Assembly: GCF_907164915.1 (NCBI RefSeq)
Contig: NC_061864.1
Location: 8,687,889 to 8,751,888 of the forward strand
Origin: Impatiens glandulifera
Lineage: Eukaryota; Streptophyta; Magnoliopsida; Ericales; Balsaminaceae
DNA: 64,000 bases
Direction: 5' to 3'
A model generated the notes under the pieces. That model was not told the origin of the DNA and ran no database searches. It worked only from the letters and a program-made list of their open reading frames with translations. Of this stretch, positions 35,511-47,728 are shown in pieces; positions within the stretch are counted from its first letter, which is position 1, and each line of letters begins with the position of its first letter. The position numbers were made by a program, and so were the translations under genes.

Positions 35511-37002
35511 ATGGACGAGAAGGCGGAGAAATCTATGGGCCGTTTTCCTTCAATCGCCGACCTGCCGAACCAAATCCTGGTTGACATCATTTCCCGACTT
35601 CCGATCAAATCTGTCATGCTCTGCAGGTCTGTCTGCAAATCATTTCTCTATGTCATCTCTCAAGACTCCGAATTCCCCTCCTTACAGCTCTCAAGATCCA
35701 CTCCCGAGCTCATTCTATGGGCTCCTGGCTCGAACAAGATGACCCTCGTCGATTACGACGACGAACAAGCTCACCAGGTCAAATTCAGGTTCGCCGGACT
35801 CTCCACTATGAAAATCGTCAACTCCAGCCGCGGCCTGCTATGCCTGCGACCACGGTATTACTCCTTCGAAGACGTCTGCGTCTTGAATCCACTTACTCTG
35901 GAATATACTCTTATTCCCAATCGCATGACGAGAGAGAGAGAATTGAATGTGTGGGTCGGGTTCGGATTAGGCTACAGTCCGCTGTCTGGTAAATACAAGG
36001 TGATAAAGTTGACAAAGTCTCGAAATTCAATTGGTCAGAAAAGTTTTCTTACGGATATTTACACATTGGGTACCCCTCCCTCCTCTTCTTCTTCTTCTTC
36101 TCGTTGGAGGAGAATTGAAAACGCTCCAATTGATGAGTTCACGTGCTGTTTTTCAACTTTCCTGAATGGGTCTTTGCCTTGGATACAAAATGAGGGTCGG
36201 TCTATCTATAAATATGATCACATGATTTGTTTCGATTTTGACAATGAAACATATAAGAAAATAGATTTGCCGGGTCCTTTTGAGGGGGGGCAAGAGAGGG
36301 ATAGAGTGGATGTGGTAAGCATCTGTGTGTTTGAAGGTTGCTTGAGTGTCTGTGTGTTGAGTCTAGATGAAGAAAGCTTAGATGTTTGGGTGATGAAGGA
36401 ATATGGGGTTCGTGAATCGTGGGTGAGAGAGATTGTTTTGGAGATGCCAGACTTTATTTGGGCTGCAGGTTCATTTCCTGTGAAATATATGAACAATGCT
36501 AAGACAGATGTGTTGATTTACGTTGCTGAATATGATTTGTTTACATATAACCTAGTTGAGAGGAGGATTGTGAGGAGAAGTGGGTTTCCATCTCAGAATT
36601 TTCAATCAAAAGCATTTATTCATGTTCCCAATCTCATCTCCCTCAAGGAACAACTAGTTGAGGTCCATCACCTCAAGTCAACTAGAAGGTAATTAATTCA
36701 TTTTATAAGATATTAATAACTGTCAAATTAAAAGCATGCATGTTAATTTGTTACAAATGATATATTTTTTTTGCAGCAAAACATGGAGAAGATGTGATGG
36801 CTGGTCAGTTTCACCACCCTATGAAGAAAACTCATCATTATCATCATCAAGTAGTGAGTACTCTTCAAGGTCTCAAGGAAGCTCAACTGATGAGTTAAGT
36901 TCATCATCCTCTTATCAAGAAAGTGATGATGAGTCAGGTTCTTCACCATCTCAAGAAAGTGATGATGAATCAGGTTCTTCAACCTCTCAAGAAAGCGCAT
37001 AG
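35511..37002 (+). CDS. F-box/FBA-domain protein with Ser/Asp-rich tail (duplicate 1)
   Basis: Exon 1 is 35511-36688, the intron 36689-36776, and exon 2 is 36777-37002 (467 aa). The F-box is at about 16-60 (IADLPNQILVDIISRLPIKS, CRSVCKSFLYVIS). The FBA domain has LNPLTLEYTLIPN, GLGYSPLSGKYKVIKL, IYTLGTPPSSSSSSS and MKEYGVRESWVREI. Exon 2 encodes SKTWRRCDGW and then about 60 residues of Ser/Glu/Asp repeats (SDDESGSS), a likely phosphorylatable disordered tail. The start is the ATG shared with duplicate 2; an upstream ATG (35447) is closed after seven codons. The family-wide GSLHW motif reads GSLPW here. SCF adaptor by family. Confidence 0.9.
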
Positions 37003-37059
37003 CTGCCTGGCTGGAATTGCAACCAAACCCTACCCTCCCTGTTGGAAACTGGATGCTAT

Positions 37060-37440
37060 TAATTAATTGGTGATGATGGATCGAGTTAATTGGTTTGATG
37101 AGGATGAATTTGATTTCTCTTTCTCTTTCCTTCCTTTCATGGATCTGATTTCTCTTTCTCCTTTCTTCCTTCCTTTCATGGATGAGTTATTGGTTTGATA
37201 ATGATGGATTTGATTGTTCTTTCTCTTTCCTTCCTTTCATGGATGGAAGTTATTGGTTTGATGCCGATGGATTTGATTTCTCTTTCTCCTTCCTTCCTTT
37301 CATGGATAGAGTTATTGGTTTGATGATGATGGATTTGATTTCTCTTTCTCCTTTTTTCATGAATCTAGTTATTGGTTTAATGATGATGGATAATTTGATT
37401 GCTCTTTCATCTATTTCTTTCCTTTCATTTGGTACATATT
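37060..37440 (+). repeat. 3'-flank minisatellite, about 60-bp unit
   Basis: Five to six imperfect copies of a unit containing GGTTTGATGATGATGGATTTGATT, TCTCTTTCTCCTTCC and TTTCATGGAT. The same array follows the genes at 39037 and 42764. Confidence 0.85.
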
Positions 37441-39036
37441 ATTATTATTATTGTTGGATGATAAACTCTACACCCTAAATGAAGCTAATACTTTCAAATT
37501 ATTATATTTGTATCTTAATTTTGTATAATATTATTGGTATATCATTTTAATTCAAAACCTTCCTAATATTATTATTGTAAGGATATTTCACATTTATTGG
37601 GAGAGTTGATGAATTTTGAAACTCATCTAGCTCAATTAATAATATGTTGGTGACTTGTTTTTGTTTTGGTCTATTTTCATGCTTTTTTTTGTTTGTTTTT
37701 TTTTTTATCTTTTCTCTTATCATGTTTATGTGGTTTTGTTTAAGCAAATTTTATTATAAATAAACCATATTAAAAAAAATATATTATTGTATCCAAATTC
37801 TAGTTCGAAACTAAAAATTCATTGTATTCAGTTACTAATTAAAATAAACATACCTAGAAAAAAAAGATTTTCATCAGTAAAAGAAATGTTATACCAACAT
37901 ATACATAAAAGATCAAAGTTTTTAAAATTATTTTAATAAGTTATTACATAGAAAAATTATAGTTTTGTAGGTTTGATTCATATATATAGAATTGTCTGGT
38001 TACAAAAAAAAGTTGTTTATAAAACATTACAAGTCATAAGAATATTCAAGTTAAATCAATTATATATATACATATATATTTGAATGTAGAAAGTCAAAAT
38101 AAATGGTACATTTTATATACATTTCATTTACATCTAAAAAATAATTTCATAAGGATATTTGAGTTAAATAAATTGTACATTTTATATACGTTTCTAATTT
38201 TGATTTGTCGCCTTGTGACAATGGGATGAATACAATGGATATGACTTTCCGTACTTGGTCTAGAACTCAAAATAAATTTATTATTAAATATTTTATAAAA
38301 AAAAATACTATACTAAATAGGATCGTCTACTACAAATTATGTATACTCTCATTGTTCCCCTCTACAAGAAAGGAACAAATCATTAAAAATATGTTTTTTT
38401 TAATATTCATAACTCAAAGAACACCGGAATATGATCCTAATCCCCAACTCCTTATACTATACTAGTGAACTTGATTTGTTAATTTTCCCAAAAAAAAAAA
38501 AAAACTTGATTTGTTAAGTCAAACTTTTTTTTTCAATTTTTTATTTTATTATTGACATTAAGTCTAAAATAACTTATAGGAGTAGGTGTGGATTGTTTAA
38601 ATAGGATTTTAGAAAGAAAAAAAAATGTGATAGTCCAACTCACTTTTAAAGGGTTTGAAATTTTATAATTTTATTTTCTAAATACACTTGAATTTCTAGA
38701 AGATGGAAGTGTGTGTTTTATCATGTAAAAGATTTAATATTTGTGTATATGATATAATTTTGATGACTTTATTTAGATCTCCATAGAATTTAGGTTTTCT
38801 TGTTTCTTTCCCAAATAACAATACAACTAGATTGGAGGTTGGTAGTTAAAGTTTTCTTCTGTTGTATTTAAATTGCCAGTTAGGTTAATGTTTTATTTAT
38901 TTATTTTAGGTTAATATTAGGTTTCCAAAAATATAATATATATATAGATAGACAGACATATAGAGAGAGAAAGTATGTGTTTCTTTTTGGCTTGCTAAAG
39001 GAAGCAGCAGCGGCGGCAGCAGCTAGCAGCAGCAAG

Positions 39037-40554
39037 ATGGACGACAGGGCGGAGAAATCTATGGGCCGTTTTCCTTCAATCGCCGACCTGCCGAACCAAA
39101 TCCTGGTCGACATCATTTCCCGACTTCCGATCAAATCTGTCATTCTCTGCAGGTCTGTCTGCAAATCATTTCTCTATGTCATCTCTCAAGACTCCGAATT
39201 CCCCCTCTTACAGCTCTCAAGATCCACTCCCGAGCTCATTCTATGGGCTCCTGGCTCGAACAAGATGACTCTCGTCGATTACGACGACGAACAAGCTCAC
39301 CAGGTCAAATTCAGGTTCGCCGGACTCTCCACTATGAAAATCGTCAACTCCAGCCGCGGCCTGCTATGCCTGAGACCACGGTATTACTCCTTCGAAGACG
39401 TCTGCGTCTTGAATCCACTTACTCTGGAATATACTCTTATTCCCAATCGCATGACGAGAGAGAGAGAATTGAATGTGTGGGTCGGGTTCGGATTAGGCTA
39501 CAGTCCGCTGTCTGGTAAATACAAGGTGATAAAGTTGACAAAGTCTCGAAATTCAATTGGTCAGAAAAGTTTTCTTACGGATATTTACACACTGGGTACC
39601 CCTCCCTCCTCCTCTTCTTCTTCTTCTTCTCATTGGAGGAGAATTGAAAACGCTCCAATTGATGAGTTCACGTGCTGTTTTTCAACTTTCCTGAATGGGT
39701 CTTTGCATTGGATACAAAATGAGGGTCGGTCTATCTATAAATATGATCACATGATTTGTTTCGATTTTGACAATGAAACATATAAGAAAATAGATTTGCC
39801 GGGTCCTTTTGAGGGGGGGCAAGAGAGGGATAGAGTGGATGTAGTAAGCATCTGTGTCTTCGAAGGTTGCTTGAGTGTTTGTGTGTTGAGTCCAGATGAA
39901 GAAAGCTTAGATGTTTGGGTGATGAGGGAATATGGGGTTCGTGAATCGTGGGTGAGAGAGATTGTTTTGGAGATTCCATACTTTCTTTGGACTGCAGGTT
40001 CATTTCCTGTGAAATATATGAACAGTGGTAAGACAGATGTGTTGATTTACGTTGCTGAATATGATTTGCTTACATATAACCTAGTTGAGAGGAGGATTGT
40101 GAGGAGAAATGGGTTTCCATCTCAGAATTTTGAATCAAAAGCATTTATTCATGTTCCCAATCTCATCTCCCTCCAGGAACAACTAGTTGAGGTCCATCAC
40201 CTCAAGTCAACTAGAAGGTAATTAATTCATTTTATAATAAGATCATCAATTATTAATAACTGTCAAATTAAAAGCATGCATGTTAATTTGTTACAAATGA
40301 TATATTTTTTTTTTTGCAGCAAAACATGGAGAAGATGTGATGGCTGGTCAGTTTCACCACCCTATGAAGAAAACTCATCATTATCATCATCAAGTAGTGA
40401 GTACTCTTCAAGGTCTCAAGAAAGCTCAAGTACTGACGAGTTAATTTCATCATCGCCCTATCATGAAAGTGATAACGAGTCAGTTTCTTCACTGTCACAA
40501 GAAAGTGATGATGATGATGAGTCAGTTTCTTCAACCTCTCAAGAAAGCGCATAG
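39037..40554 (+). CDS. F-box/FBA-domain protein with Ser/Asp-rich tail (duplicate 2)
   Basis: Exon 1 is 39037-40217, the intron 40218-40319, and exon 2 is 40320-40554 (471 aa). It differs from duplicate 1 by only about 20 substitutions in exon 1, one extra Ser in the poly-Ser tract, and length changes in the acidic Ser tail (SDDDDES). It keeps the normal GSLHW motif. The frame remains open upstream to a GTG, giving an Ala-rich leader, but the ATG at 39037 matches the duplicate and is preferred. The exon-2 start SKTWRRCDGW is identical in both copies. Confidence 0.9.
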
Positions 40555-40609
40555 CTGCCCGGCTGGAATTGCAACCAAACCCTACCCTCCCTGTTGGAAA
40601 CTGGATGCT

Positions 40610-40885
40610 ATTAATTAATTGGTTTGATGATGATGGATTTGATCTTCCTTTCATAGATCCAGTTATTGGTTTCATGACGATGAATTTGATTTCTCTTTCG
40701 CCTTCCTTCCTTTCATGGATCTGATTTCTCTTTCTCCTTTCTTCCTTCCTTTCATGGATTGAGTTATTGGTTTGATGCATGATGATGGATTTGATTGTTC
40801 TTTCTCCTTCTTTCATGGATTGAGTTATTGGTTTAATGATGGATAATTTGATTGCTCTTTCTCTTTCCTTCCTTTCATTTGGTGC
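40610..40885 (+). repeat. 3'-flank minisatellite, about 60-bp unit (copy 2)
   Basis: Same unit as at 37060-37440, with fewer copies. Confidence 0.85.
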
Positions 40886-42509
40886 ATACTATTATTATTA
40901 TTGTTGGATGATAAACTCTACACCTAAATGAAGCTAATACTTTCAAATTATTATATTTGTATCATAATTTTGAATAATGTTATTTGGTATATTATTTTTA
41001 TTCATAAAGATTATTATTGTAAAAATATTTCACATTTATTGGGAGAGTTGATGAGTTTTAAAACTCTTCTAGCTCAATTAATAATATGTTGGTCATGACT
41101 TGTTTTTGTTTTGGTCTCATTTTCATTTTTTTTTTTTTTTATCTTTTCTCTTATCATATTTATGTAGTTTTGCTTAAACAAATTAATCTTATTATTTTTT
41201 ATTATAAATGAACCCTATCAAAAAAATTAATATTATTGTATCCAAATTCTAATTGGAAATTAAAATTTTCATTGTATTCAAGTTACTAAATTAAAATAAA
41301 TATACCTAAAAAAAAGGATTTCACTAGTAAAAGAAATGTTATACCAACAAATACATAAAAGATCAAGGTTTTTAAAACTATTTTAATAAGTTATTACAAA
41401 GAAAAATTATAGTATTTTAAGTTTGATTCATATATATAAAATTGTCTGCTTACAAAAAAAATGTTTATAAAACATTACAAGTCATAAGAATATCTAAGTT
41501 AAATCAATTATATATATACATATATATTTGAATGTAGAAAATCAAAATAAATTGTACATTTTATACACATTTCATACACATCTAAAAAATAATTTCATAA
41601 GGATATATGAGTTAAATAAATTGTACATTTTATACACATTTTCAATTTTGATTTGTCGCCTTGTGATGGGACGAATACAATTGATATGATTTTCCCGTAG
41701 TTGATGTATAACTCAAAATAAATTTATTATTAAATATTTTATAAAAAGTACTATACTAATCTGATGATTATACTAATCTGAATAATCTGCTACTTTTTTT
41801 TTCATACTCTCTCGGAGCAAATCAATAAAAATATGTTTAACTCTAAGAAAGAACCCGGAACAGGTGGGATCCGATAGCAGATGATTCTAGTCCCTACTAG
41901 TGAACTTGGTTTGTTAAGTCAATTTTTTTGTCAATTTTTTTTTTTGTTGACCTTAAGTCTCAAAATAACTTCTAGGTGGTAGATAGTTGTGGTTTGTTTC
42001 AATTGGATTTAAACAATTGTTCTTGAGAATTACTCTTCTTCACAAGTTGAGTAATGTTTCTCTTTATATCGAAATTAACATATTCGTCTAGCTAACTATA
42101 GGGATATTTGTTGGAAGTTTCAATTTTATTTAGAGGACTTCAACACAAGTATCTATTGTTTATAGTTTAGAGTTCCTTTGTTTATTATTATTTTTGTATA
42201 CGACAAATTTTGTTTACGGTCTAGGATTCATTTTTTTAATTTATTATTGTTACATACGACAACTTTTCTTTGTTTGGTATGCTTGTAACTGTGAAAATTA
42301 TACTTAGCTTATGACCAATCTTATTTTGGCATTGAATGTCTTGTTCATTGGCATGAATTTTATTTGTATTGTTGGTTGGTTGTTTTATGGACCTTGTCAA
42401 TTGGTTGTGTTATTTTTTTTTTATTTTTTTTAAATGTTAGGTTGTAATAGAAAAAATTTAATAACAATAATAATAATAATATGTGATGAGGTTGTGAAAA
42501 CAAATTAAG

Positions 42510-42610
42510 ATGGAGGAAAACCGTCGCCAATTCTTCTTCAATTGGGCAACTACCGAACCACATCCTGGTGGATATCCTTGGTCGTCACCACTTGGTGGTT
42601 TGGACGGATA
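42510..42610 (+). pseudogene. F-box N-terminal fragment
   Basis: An ATGGAGGAA start, then TCTTCAATTGGGCAACTACCGAACCAC ... CTGGTGGATATCCTTGG, equals SSSIGQLPNHILVDILGR, the first half of an F-box. It is out of frame with the ATG and stops matching after about 25 codons. It lies 150 bp upstream of the intact gene at 42764. Confidence 0.7.
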
Positions 42611-42619
42611 TTCCTAAGG

Positions 42620-42740
42620 TTATTAAGTACGTAGTTTATTATTTGAATAGCAGCTGCTGCTGCTGCTGCTAGGGTTTAAGTTATAAGCAAGCAGTTGAGT
42701 ATTTGAATAGCTGCTGCTGCTGCTGCTGCAAGGTAGGGTT
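42620..42740 (+). repeat. Two about 58-bp direct repeats with (GCT)n
   Basis: TTTGAATAGCAGCTGCTGC and TTTGAATAGCTGCTGCTGC blocks, each followed by AGGGTTT.AAGTTA, directly upstream of the F-box start. They are probably in the 5' UTR. Confidence 0.75.
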
Positions 42741-42763
42741 TTAAGTTAGAAGCGAAAACGAAA

Positions 42764-44132
42764 ATGAATGTGTATGTGAGGAAGAAGCTGATAGCAAAGA
42801 TGGAGAAAGAACTTGCGGCTGCGGCTGCGGCGGGCACTTCAATCGAGCAACTGCCGAACAACATCCTGGTCGACATCCTTTCTCGGCTTCCGATCAAATC
42901 TGTGATTCGGTGCAGGTGCGTCTGCAAATCATTTCTCTCCGCAATCTCTCTAGATCCCGAATTCCCTCCATTGCACTTGTCCAGATCCCCTCCCGAGCTC
43001 ATGCTATGCCCTCCCCTCACCGACAAGCTAATTCTCTACGATTCCGACAACGATCGAGCTCACAAGCTCAATCTCCGATTCGACAGACCGCCCGGTTTGG
43101 AGGTCGTCAACTCGAGCCGCGGCCTGCTATGCCTCCGCCTGCCGAATGCCGGACCAGTTTGCGTCTTCAATCCGTCTTCTCTGGAATTCACTCTCATCCC
43201 GGATACCGTGATAGAAAGGGAGAAACACATTCTTATGACCATCGGATTCGGGTACAGTTCGACGAGTAACACATACAAGGTGCTAAGGACATTATTATTG
43301 CTACAACAATCAGATATTATCAATGTTGGTCGACGTTGTCTTACCGATATATACACACTCGGAACCCCTCGTTGGAGGAGAATCGAAGAAGATGCACCAA
43401 TGGTTGTGTTCAGAGACTTCTTTCCTACGTTCCTGAATGGATCTCTTCATTGGATAATAGACGAGAATCTGTCTAGATCCACTACTTACGATTACATGAT
43501 TTCCTTTGATTTTGATAATGAGAGATTCGGAGAAATAGCGTTGCCTCCTCCTTTTGACACCGGGAAAGAAAGACATAGTGCGCCTGTTCTCGGCGTTGGT
43601 GTTTTTGAAGGTCAGTTGAGTGTGTGTTTGTGGAATCTTTTCAATAGAGTTGATGTTTGGGTGATGAAGAAATACGGTGTTCGCGAATCGTGGTCCAGAG
43701 AGATTGTTCTGAGAACTACACTTTTGTATTGGCCTGAAGGTTCATTTCCTGTGAAGTATATGAGTGCAGATGATGTGTTGTTTTTCAAAGCTGATTATTC
43801 TTTGATTACATACAACCTGCTTGAGAATAAGATTGTCAAGTGTATCAAGTTCAATGGGTTGCCACCCGAGTATGATAATGAAGCAAAAGCATTGATTCAT
43901 GTTCCCATCCTTATGTCCCTCAAGGAACTTGTCGTCGGAGCTGAAGTTCATCTCTTAACCGGAAGATGGTATATAAGAGCATATATGTATATATATTTGA
44001 TGCAATCCCATATTCTCATTAGTAATTACTATGTTATAATGAACACCAATGAATTATTTGGGATTTTGCAGGAAAGCATGGAAGAGATGGAAGGACTTGA
44101 CAGTTTCAGACAATAGCCCGGATAGCCTGTAA
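42764..44132 (+). CDS. F-box/FBA-domain protein
   Basis: Exon 1 is 42764-43968 and exon 2 is 44072-44132 (421 aa). The donor is GATG/GTATAT, three bases further on than in the paralogs, restoring a Trp codon; the exon-2 tail is then KAWKRWKDLTVSDNSPDSL. Without splicing the frame also stays open to 44116, giving a different tail, but the paralog tails support splicing. The F-box is at about 26-70 (IEQLPNNILVDILSRLPIKS). The FBA domain has FNPSSLEFTLIPD, GFGYSSTSNTYKVLRT, IYTLGTPRWRRIEED, GSLHWII and MKKYGVRESWSREI. The second Met (42800, MEKEL) aligns with the start of the paralogs and may be the true start. SCF adaptor by family. Confidence 0.88.
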
Positions 44133-44464
44133 TACAAGAACTGGTTTCTAGAGGGTTTGATTTGGGACTCCATAAAACTTCAGAAAGATACATGGTAGTT
44201 TACTTGAACTATACTATTATAGTATTGTAAAGAACAGGAATTTGAATTGGTTAATTAAGCATGTTATCAACACCAATGATGGGAGATTTACTTTAATTTT
44301 GCAGAAAAACATGACTACTTCTCAATTTTAACTCTAATTTTCAGGCTTAATTTTGGCTTGCTTGGTTTGGTTGCATAATATATATACTTAATTTGTTTTG
44401 TTTGTTGGATGATTCACTGTTAAGAACATTCAAATTCAAATTCACTCATTTTAAAATCACTATT

Positions 44465-44785
44465 AATTAATTGGTGATGATGGATCGAGTTAATTGGTTT
44501 GATGATGATGGATTTGATCTTCCTTTCATAGATCCAGTTATTGGTTTCATGACAATGAATTTGATTTCTCTTTCGCCTTCCTTCCTTTCATGGATCTGAT
44601 TTCTCTTTCTCCTTTCTTCCTTCCTTTCATGGATCGAGTTATTGGTTTGATGACGATGGATTTGATTGTTCTTTCTCCTTCTTTCATGTCATGGATCTAG
44701 TTATTGATTTAATGATGATGGATAATTTGATTGCTCTTTCTCTTTCTTTCCTTTCATTTGGTGCATATTATTATTATTATTATTG
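44465..44785 (+). repeat. 3'-flank minisatellite, about 60-bp unit (copy 3)
   Basis: Same array type as at 37060 and 40610. Confidence 0.85.
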
Positions 44786-45385
44786 TTGGATGATAAACTC
44801 TACACCCTAAATGAAGCTAATACTTTCAAATTATTATTATTTGTATCATAATTTTGAATAACATTATCTAGTATATGATCATTTTTATTTATAACCTTCC
44901 TACTATTATTATTATAAGGATATTTCACATTTATTGGGAGAGTTATGAATTTTGAAACTCTTCTAGCTCAATTAATAATATGTTGATTACTTGTTTTTGT
45001 TTTGGTCTCATTTTTTTTTTTTAAACTTTTCTCTTATTATGTTTATGTGATTTTGTTTACACAAATCTCATTATTTTTTATTATAAATGAACCATATCAA
45101 AAAAAAAATATTACTATTGTATCCAAATTCTAATTTGAAATTAAAATTGTCATTGTATTCAAGTTACTAAATTAAAATAAACAAACCTATAAAAAAATGA
45201 ATAAGATTTTTACTAGTAAAAGAAATGTTATACCAACATATACATAAACTATCAAGGATTTTAAAATTATTTTAATAATTTATTACAAAGAAAAATTATA
45301 GTTTTTTTAGGTTTGGTTCATATAGATAGAATTCTCTGGTTATAAAAGTTTTTATAAAACATTACAAGTGATAAGAATATATAAA

Positions 45386-45389
<4 letters not shown>

Positions 45390-45420
<31 letters not shown>
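45390..45420. repeat. (TA)n microsatellite
   Basis: About 14 TA dinucleotides. Confidence 0.9.
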
Positions 45421-45422
<2 letters not shown>

Positions 45423-46171
45423 TGTATAAAGTCAAAATAAATGGTACATTTTATACACATCTAAAAAATAATTTCATAGATATGACTTTCCGTACTTGTT
45501 CTAGAACTTAAAATAAATTTATTATTAAATATTTTATAAAAATACTATACTAATATCAACACCTTGAACTTGGTTTGTTAAGTCAATTTTTTTGTGTCAA
45601 TTTTTTATTTTTATGTTGACGTTAAATCTCAAAATAACTTATAGGAGGTAGATAGTTGTGGTTTGTTTCCATTGGATTTAGACAATTGTTCTAAAGTGTG
45701 AACTATTCTTTCTTACAAGTTGAGTAAGATTTCTCTATATTGGAATTAACATATTTGTCTAAGTCATTGGGACATATCATTGGTTGTTGGAAGAGATTCA
45801 ATTTTATTTGGAGGACCCGACACAAGTATCTATTGTTTATGGTTTAGGATTCCTTCTTTTATTATACGACAAGTTTTGTTTACGGTCTAGGGTTCCCTCT
45901 TTTAATTTATTATTATTACATACGATAACTTTTCTGTGTTTAGTACGCATGTAACCGTGAATATTATACCTAGCTCATGACAAATCTTTTTCATAGATTT
46001 TGTACCGATTTTCCGTGTTATTCATTGGCATGAATTTTATTTGTATTGTTGGTTGTTCTATGGACCGTGGTCAACTAGTTGTGTTATTTATTTTATTTTA
46101 TAAAATGTTAGGTTGTAAAAGAAAAAATATAATAATAATAATATGTGATTAGGTTGTGAAAACAAATTAAG

Positions 46172-46435
46172 ATGGAGGAAGTCCTACGTCTTAACCTTAA
46201 CCTTAACCTTAACCCTAACGCTAGGGCGGCGGAGAGGACGGAGAAAACCTTCGCCAATTCCCATTAGTAAGAGCATATATATATATATTTGATACAATCT
46301 CATATTTCCATTAGTAATTAATTACTGTTCAACTATATATATATGTTATGAACACCAATGAATTATTTGGGATTTTTCAGGAAAGCATGGAGAAGATAGG
46401 GGCTTGACAGTTTCAGACAATAGCCTGTAATACAA
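46172..46435 (+). pseudogene. F-box gene copy with nearly all of exon 1 deleted
   Basis: It begins with the same ATGGAGGAA context as 42510. It then has five CTTAAC/CCTAAC hexamers and AGGACGGAGAAAACC, and jumps directly into the intron and exon 2 matching 43972-44130 (AAGAGCATATAT, CACCAATGAATTATTTGGG, GGAAAGCATGGAGAAGA). The F-box and FBA coding region is missing. The 5' flank (45640-46172) matches 41985-42510, so this is a fourth tandem unit that lost its core. Confidence 0.8.
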
Positions 46436-46439
46436 TAAC

Positions 46440-47728
46440 AGTGGTTTCTTTTGGTTTGATTTGGGACTCCATAAAACTTCAGAAAGAGGTAAAGTTTGAA
46501 ATAATGAAGAAAAAAAATACATGGTAGTTTACTATTACCATAATTAATTATAATATTATATTTAAAAATTTGGGGCATGAAAGTGAAGGACGGTATGCAA
46601 CTGCATAGTTGTCTTACTCGGACACACGATTAAATCTTGGGTTTAAGCGTGACATAATTAACCAGTTAGAAATTTTACACATTTATTATATTATTTTTAT
46701 TTAATTAAACAGTAAGATTGATTGGTAAAAAAGATTAAGTGTTAATAAAACTCTTATAATTAACTTTTTACATCCAAGTGTATCTAATACCATAGCACAC
46801 ATATAGATTGTGGTACCCAAACAATATAGTTAAATAAAACTATTTATAACTGAACCAAAATATAAAAATAAAATGAATCTAACTCTGTAGACTGTAGGAT
46901 ACAATATTGGTTCAATTGAAGAGAATTTTACAAAGGAAAAGACTTTGAATGTTGTCCAATTATTTTTTAAAATAATATTTATTTTAACATTTCTTGTAAA
47001 ACTTAAAAGTACATTTTTGCACAAGAAATAAGTAATACAAAATTGACTTTGTTTAAAGAAAATGACCATTTATTTTTTTTCTCTATAATAGAAAATTAAT
47101 TTTCTATTATGAACTGAAATAGAATTCCTTTAGGTATTTGAATATGTAGAACTTCAAATAAAGTATTCTATTTAAATAATAATAATTTTATATTATAATA
47201 TCTTTTAACTTTTTAATAATTAACTAAATTTTTCATAATTTCAATTCGAACTAGATTATTTCCTAAACTCAATTGATCATTCAAATAACACTAATTCAAA
47301 TAAGATCACAACTAAGTTTTAGATTGACATCCAATTGTGTGTCGGTCCTTGAGCCTTTTTAGTTAATCATTCTAACTTGTTTTAGTTAATTGTGCTTTTA
47401 GTTAATTATTGTGCTTTTCAAGAAACACTCCCCTTTTTATCGAATATAGGCCGAATTGCAATTGGAGAATTCATTATCTTTTATGTATTAATGTCTAAAT
47501 CTAATACGATGAGTTATTAAAAAGTTCTAGTAAAGTCATTCAATATTACAACTATTTTTAGTATGCAGTAATAAATTAAGCATGCAAATCAGACGTTCAG
47601 TACTGCATGCGCCATCTCCCCCTTTCTTTGCCTGTTACAAAAAAACATATTTAAATGTTTGTTAGTATGAATCATAACAAATTTAGCAAGATCTATCTAT
47701 TCTACTTACATATTCTTCTTAACTATGG
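46440..47728. other. Intergenic DNA with segment shared with 33.2-34.1 kb
   Basis: About 46655-47335 is a diverged copy of about 33195-34130. No gene seen. Confidence 0.6.

Larger units (their letters stand above)
35076..38560 (+). repeat. Tandem segmental duplication, unit 1 (contains F-box gene 35511)
   Basis: Collinear with about 38620-41980 through promoter, both exons and about 1.5 kb of 3' flank. Coding parts are nearly identical, with more indels in the flanks. Confidence 0.85.
38620..41980 (+). repeat. Tandem segmental duplication, unit 2 (contains F-box gene 39037)
   Basis: Second copy of the 35076-38560 unit. The two starts (AAATGTGATA.GTCCAACTCACTTTTAAAG at about 35090 and 38625) are 3.5 kb apart. 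Confidence 0.85.
41985..45640 (+). repeat. Tandem segmental duplication, unit 3 (contains F-box gene 42764)
   Basis: Its 5' part (41985-42510) matches 45640-46172, and its 3' part (44460-45560) matches the 3' flanks of units 1 and 2. Confidence 0.8.
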
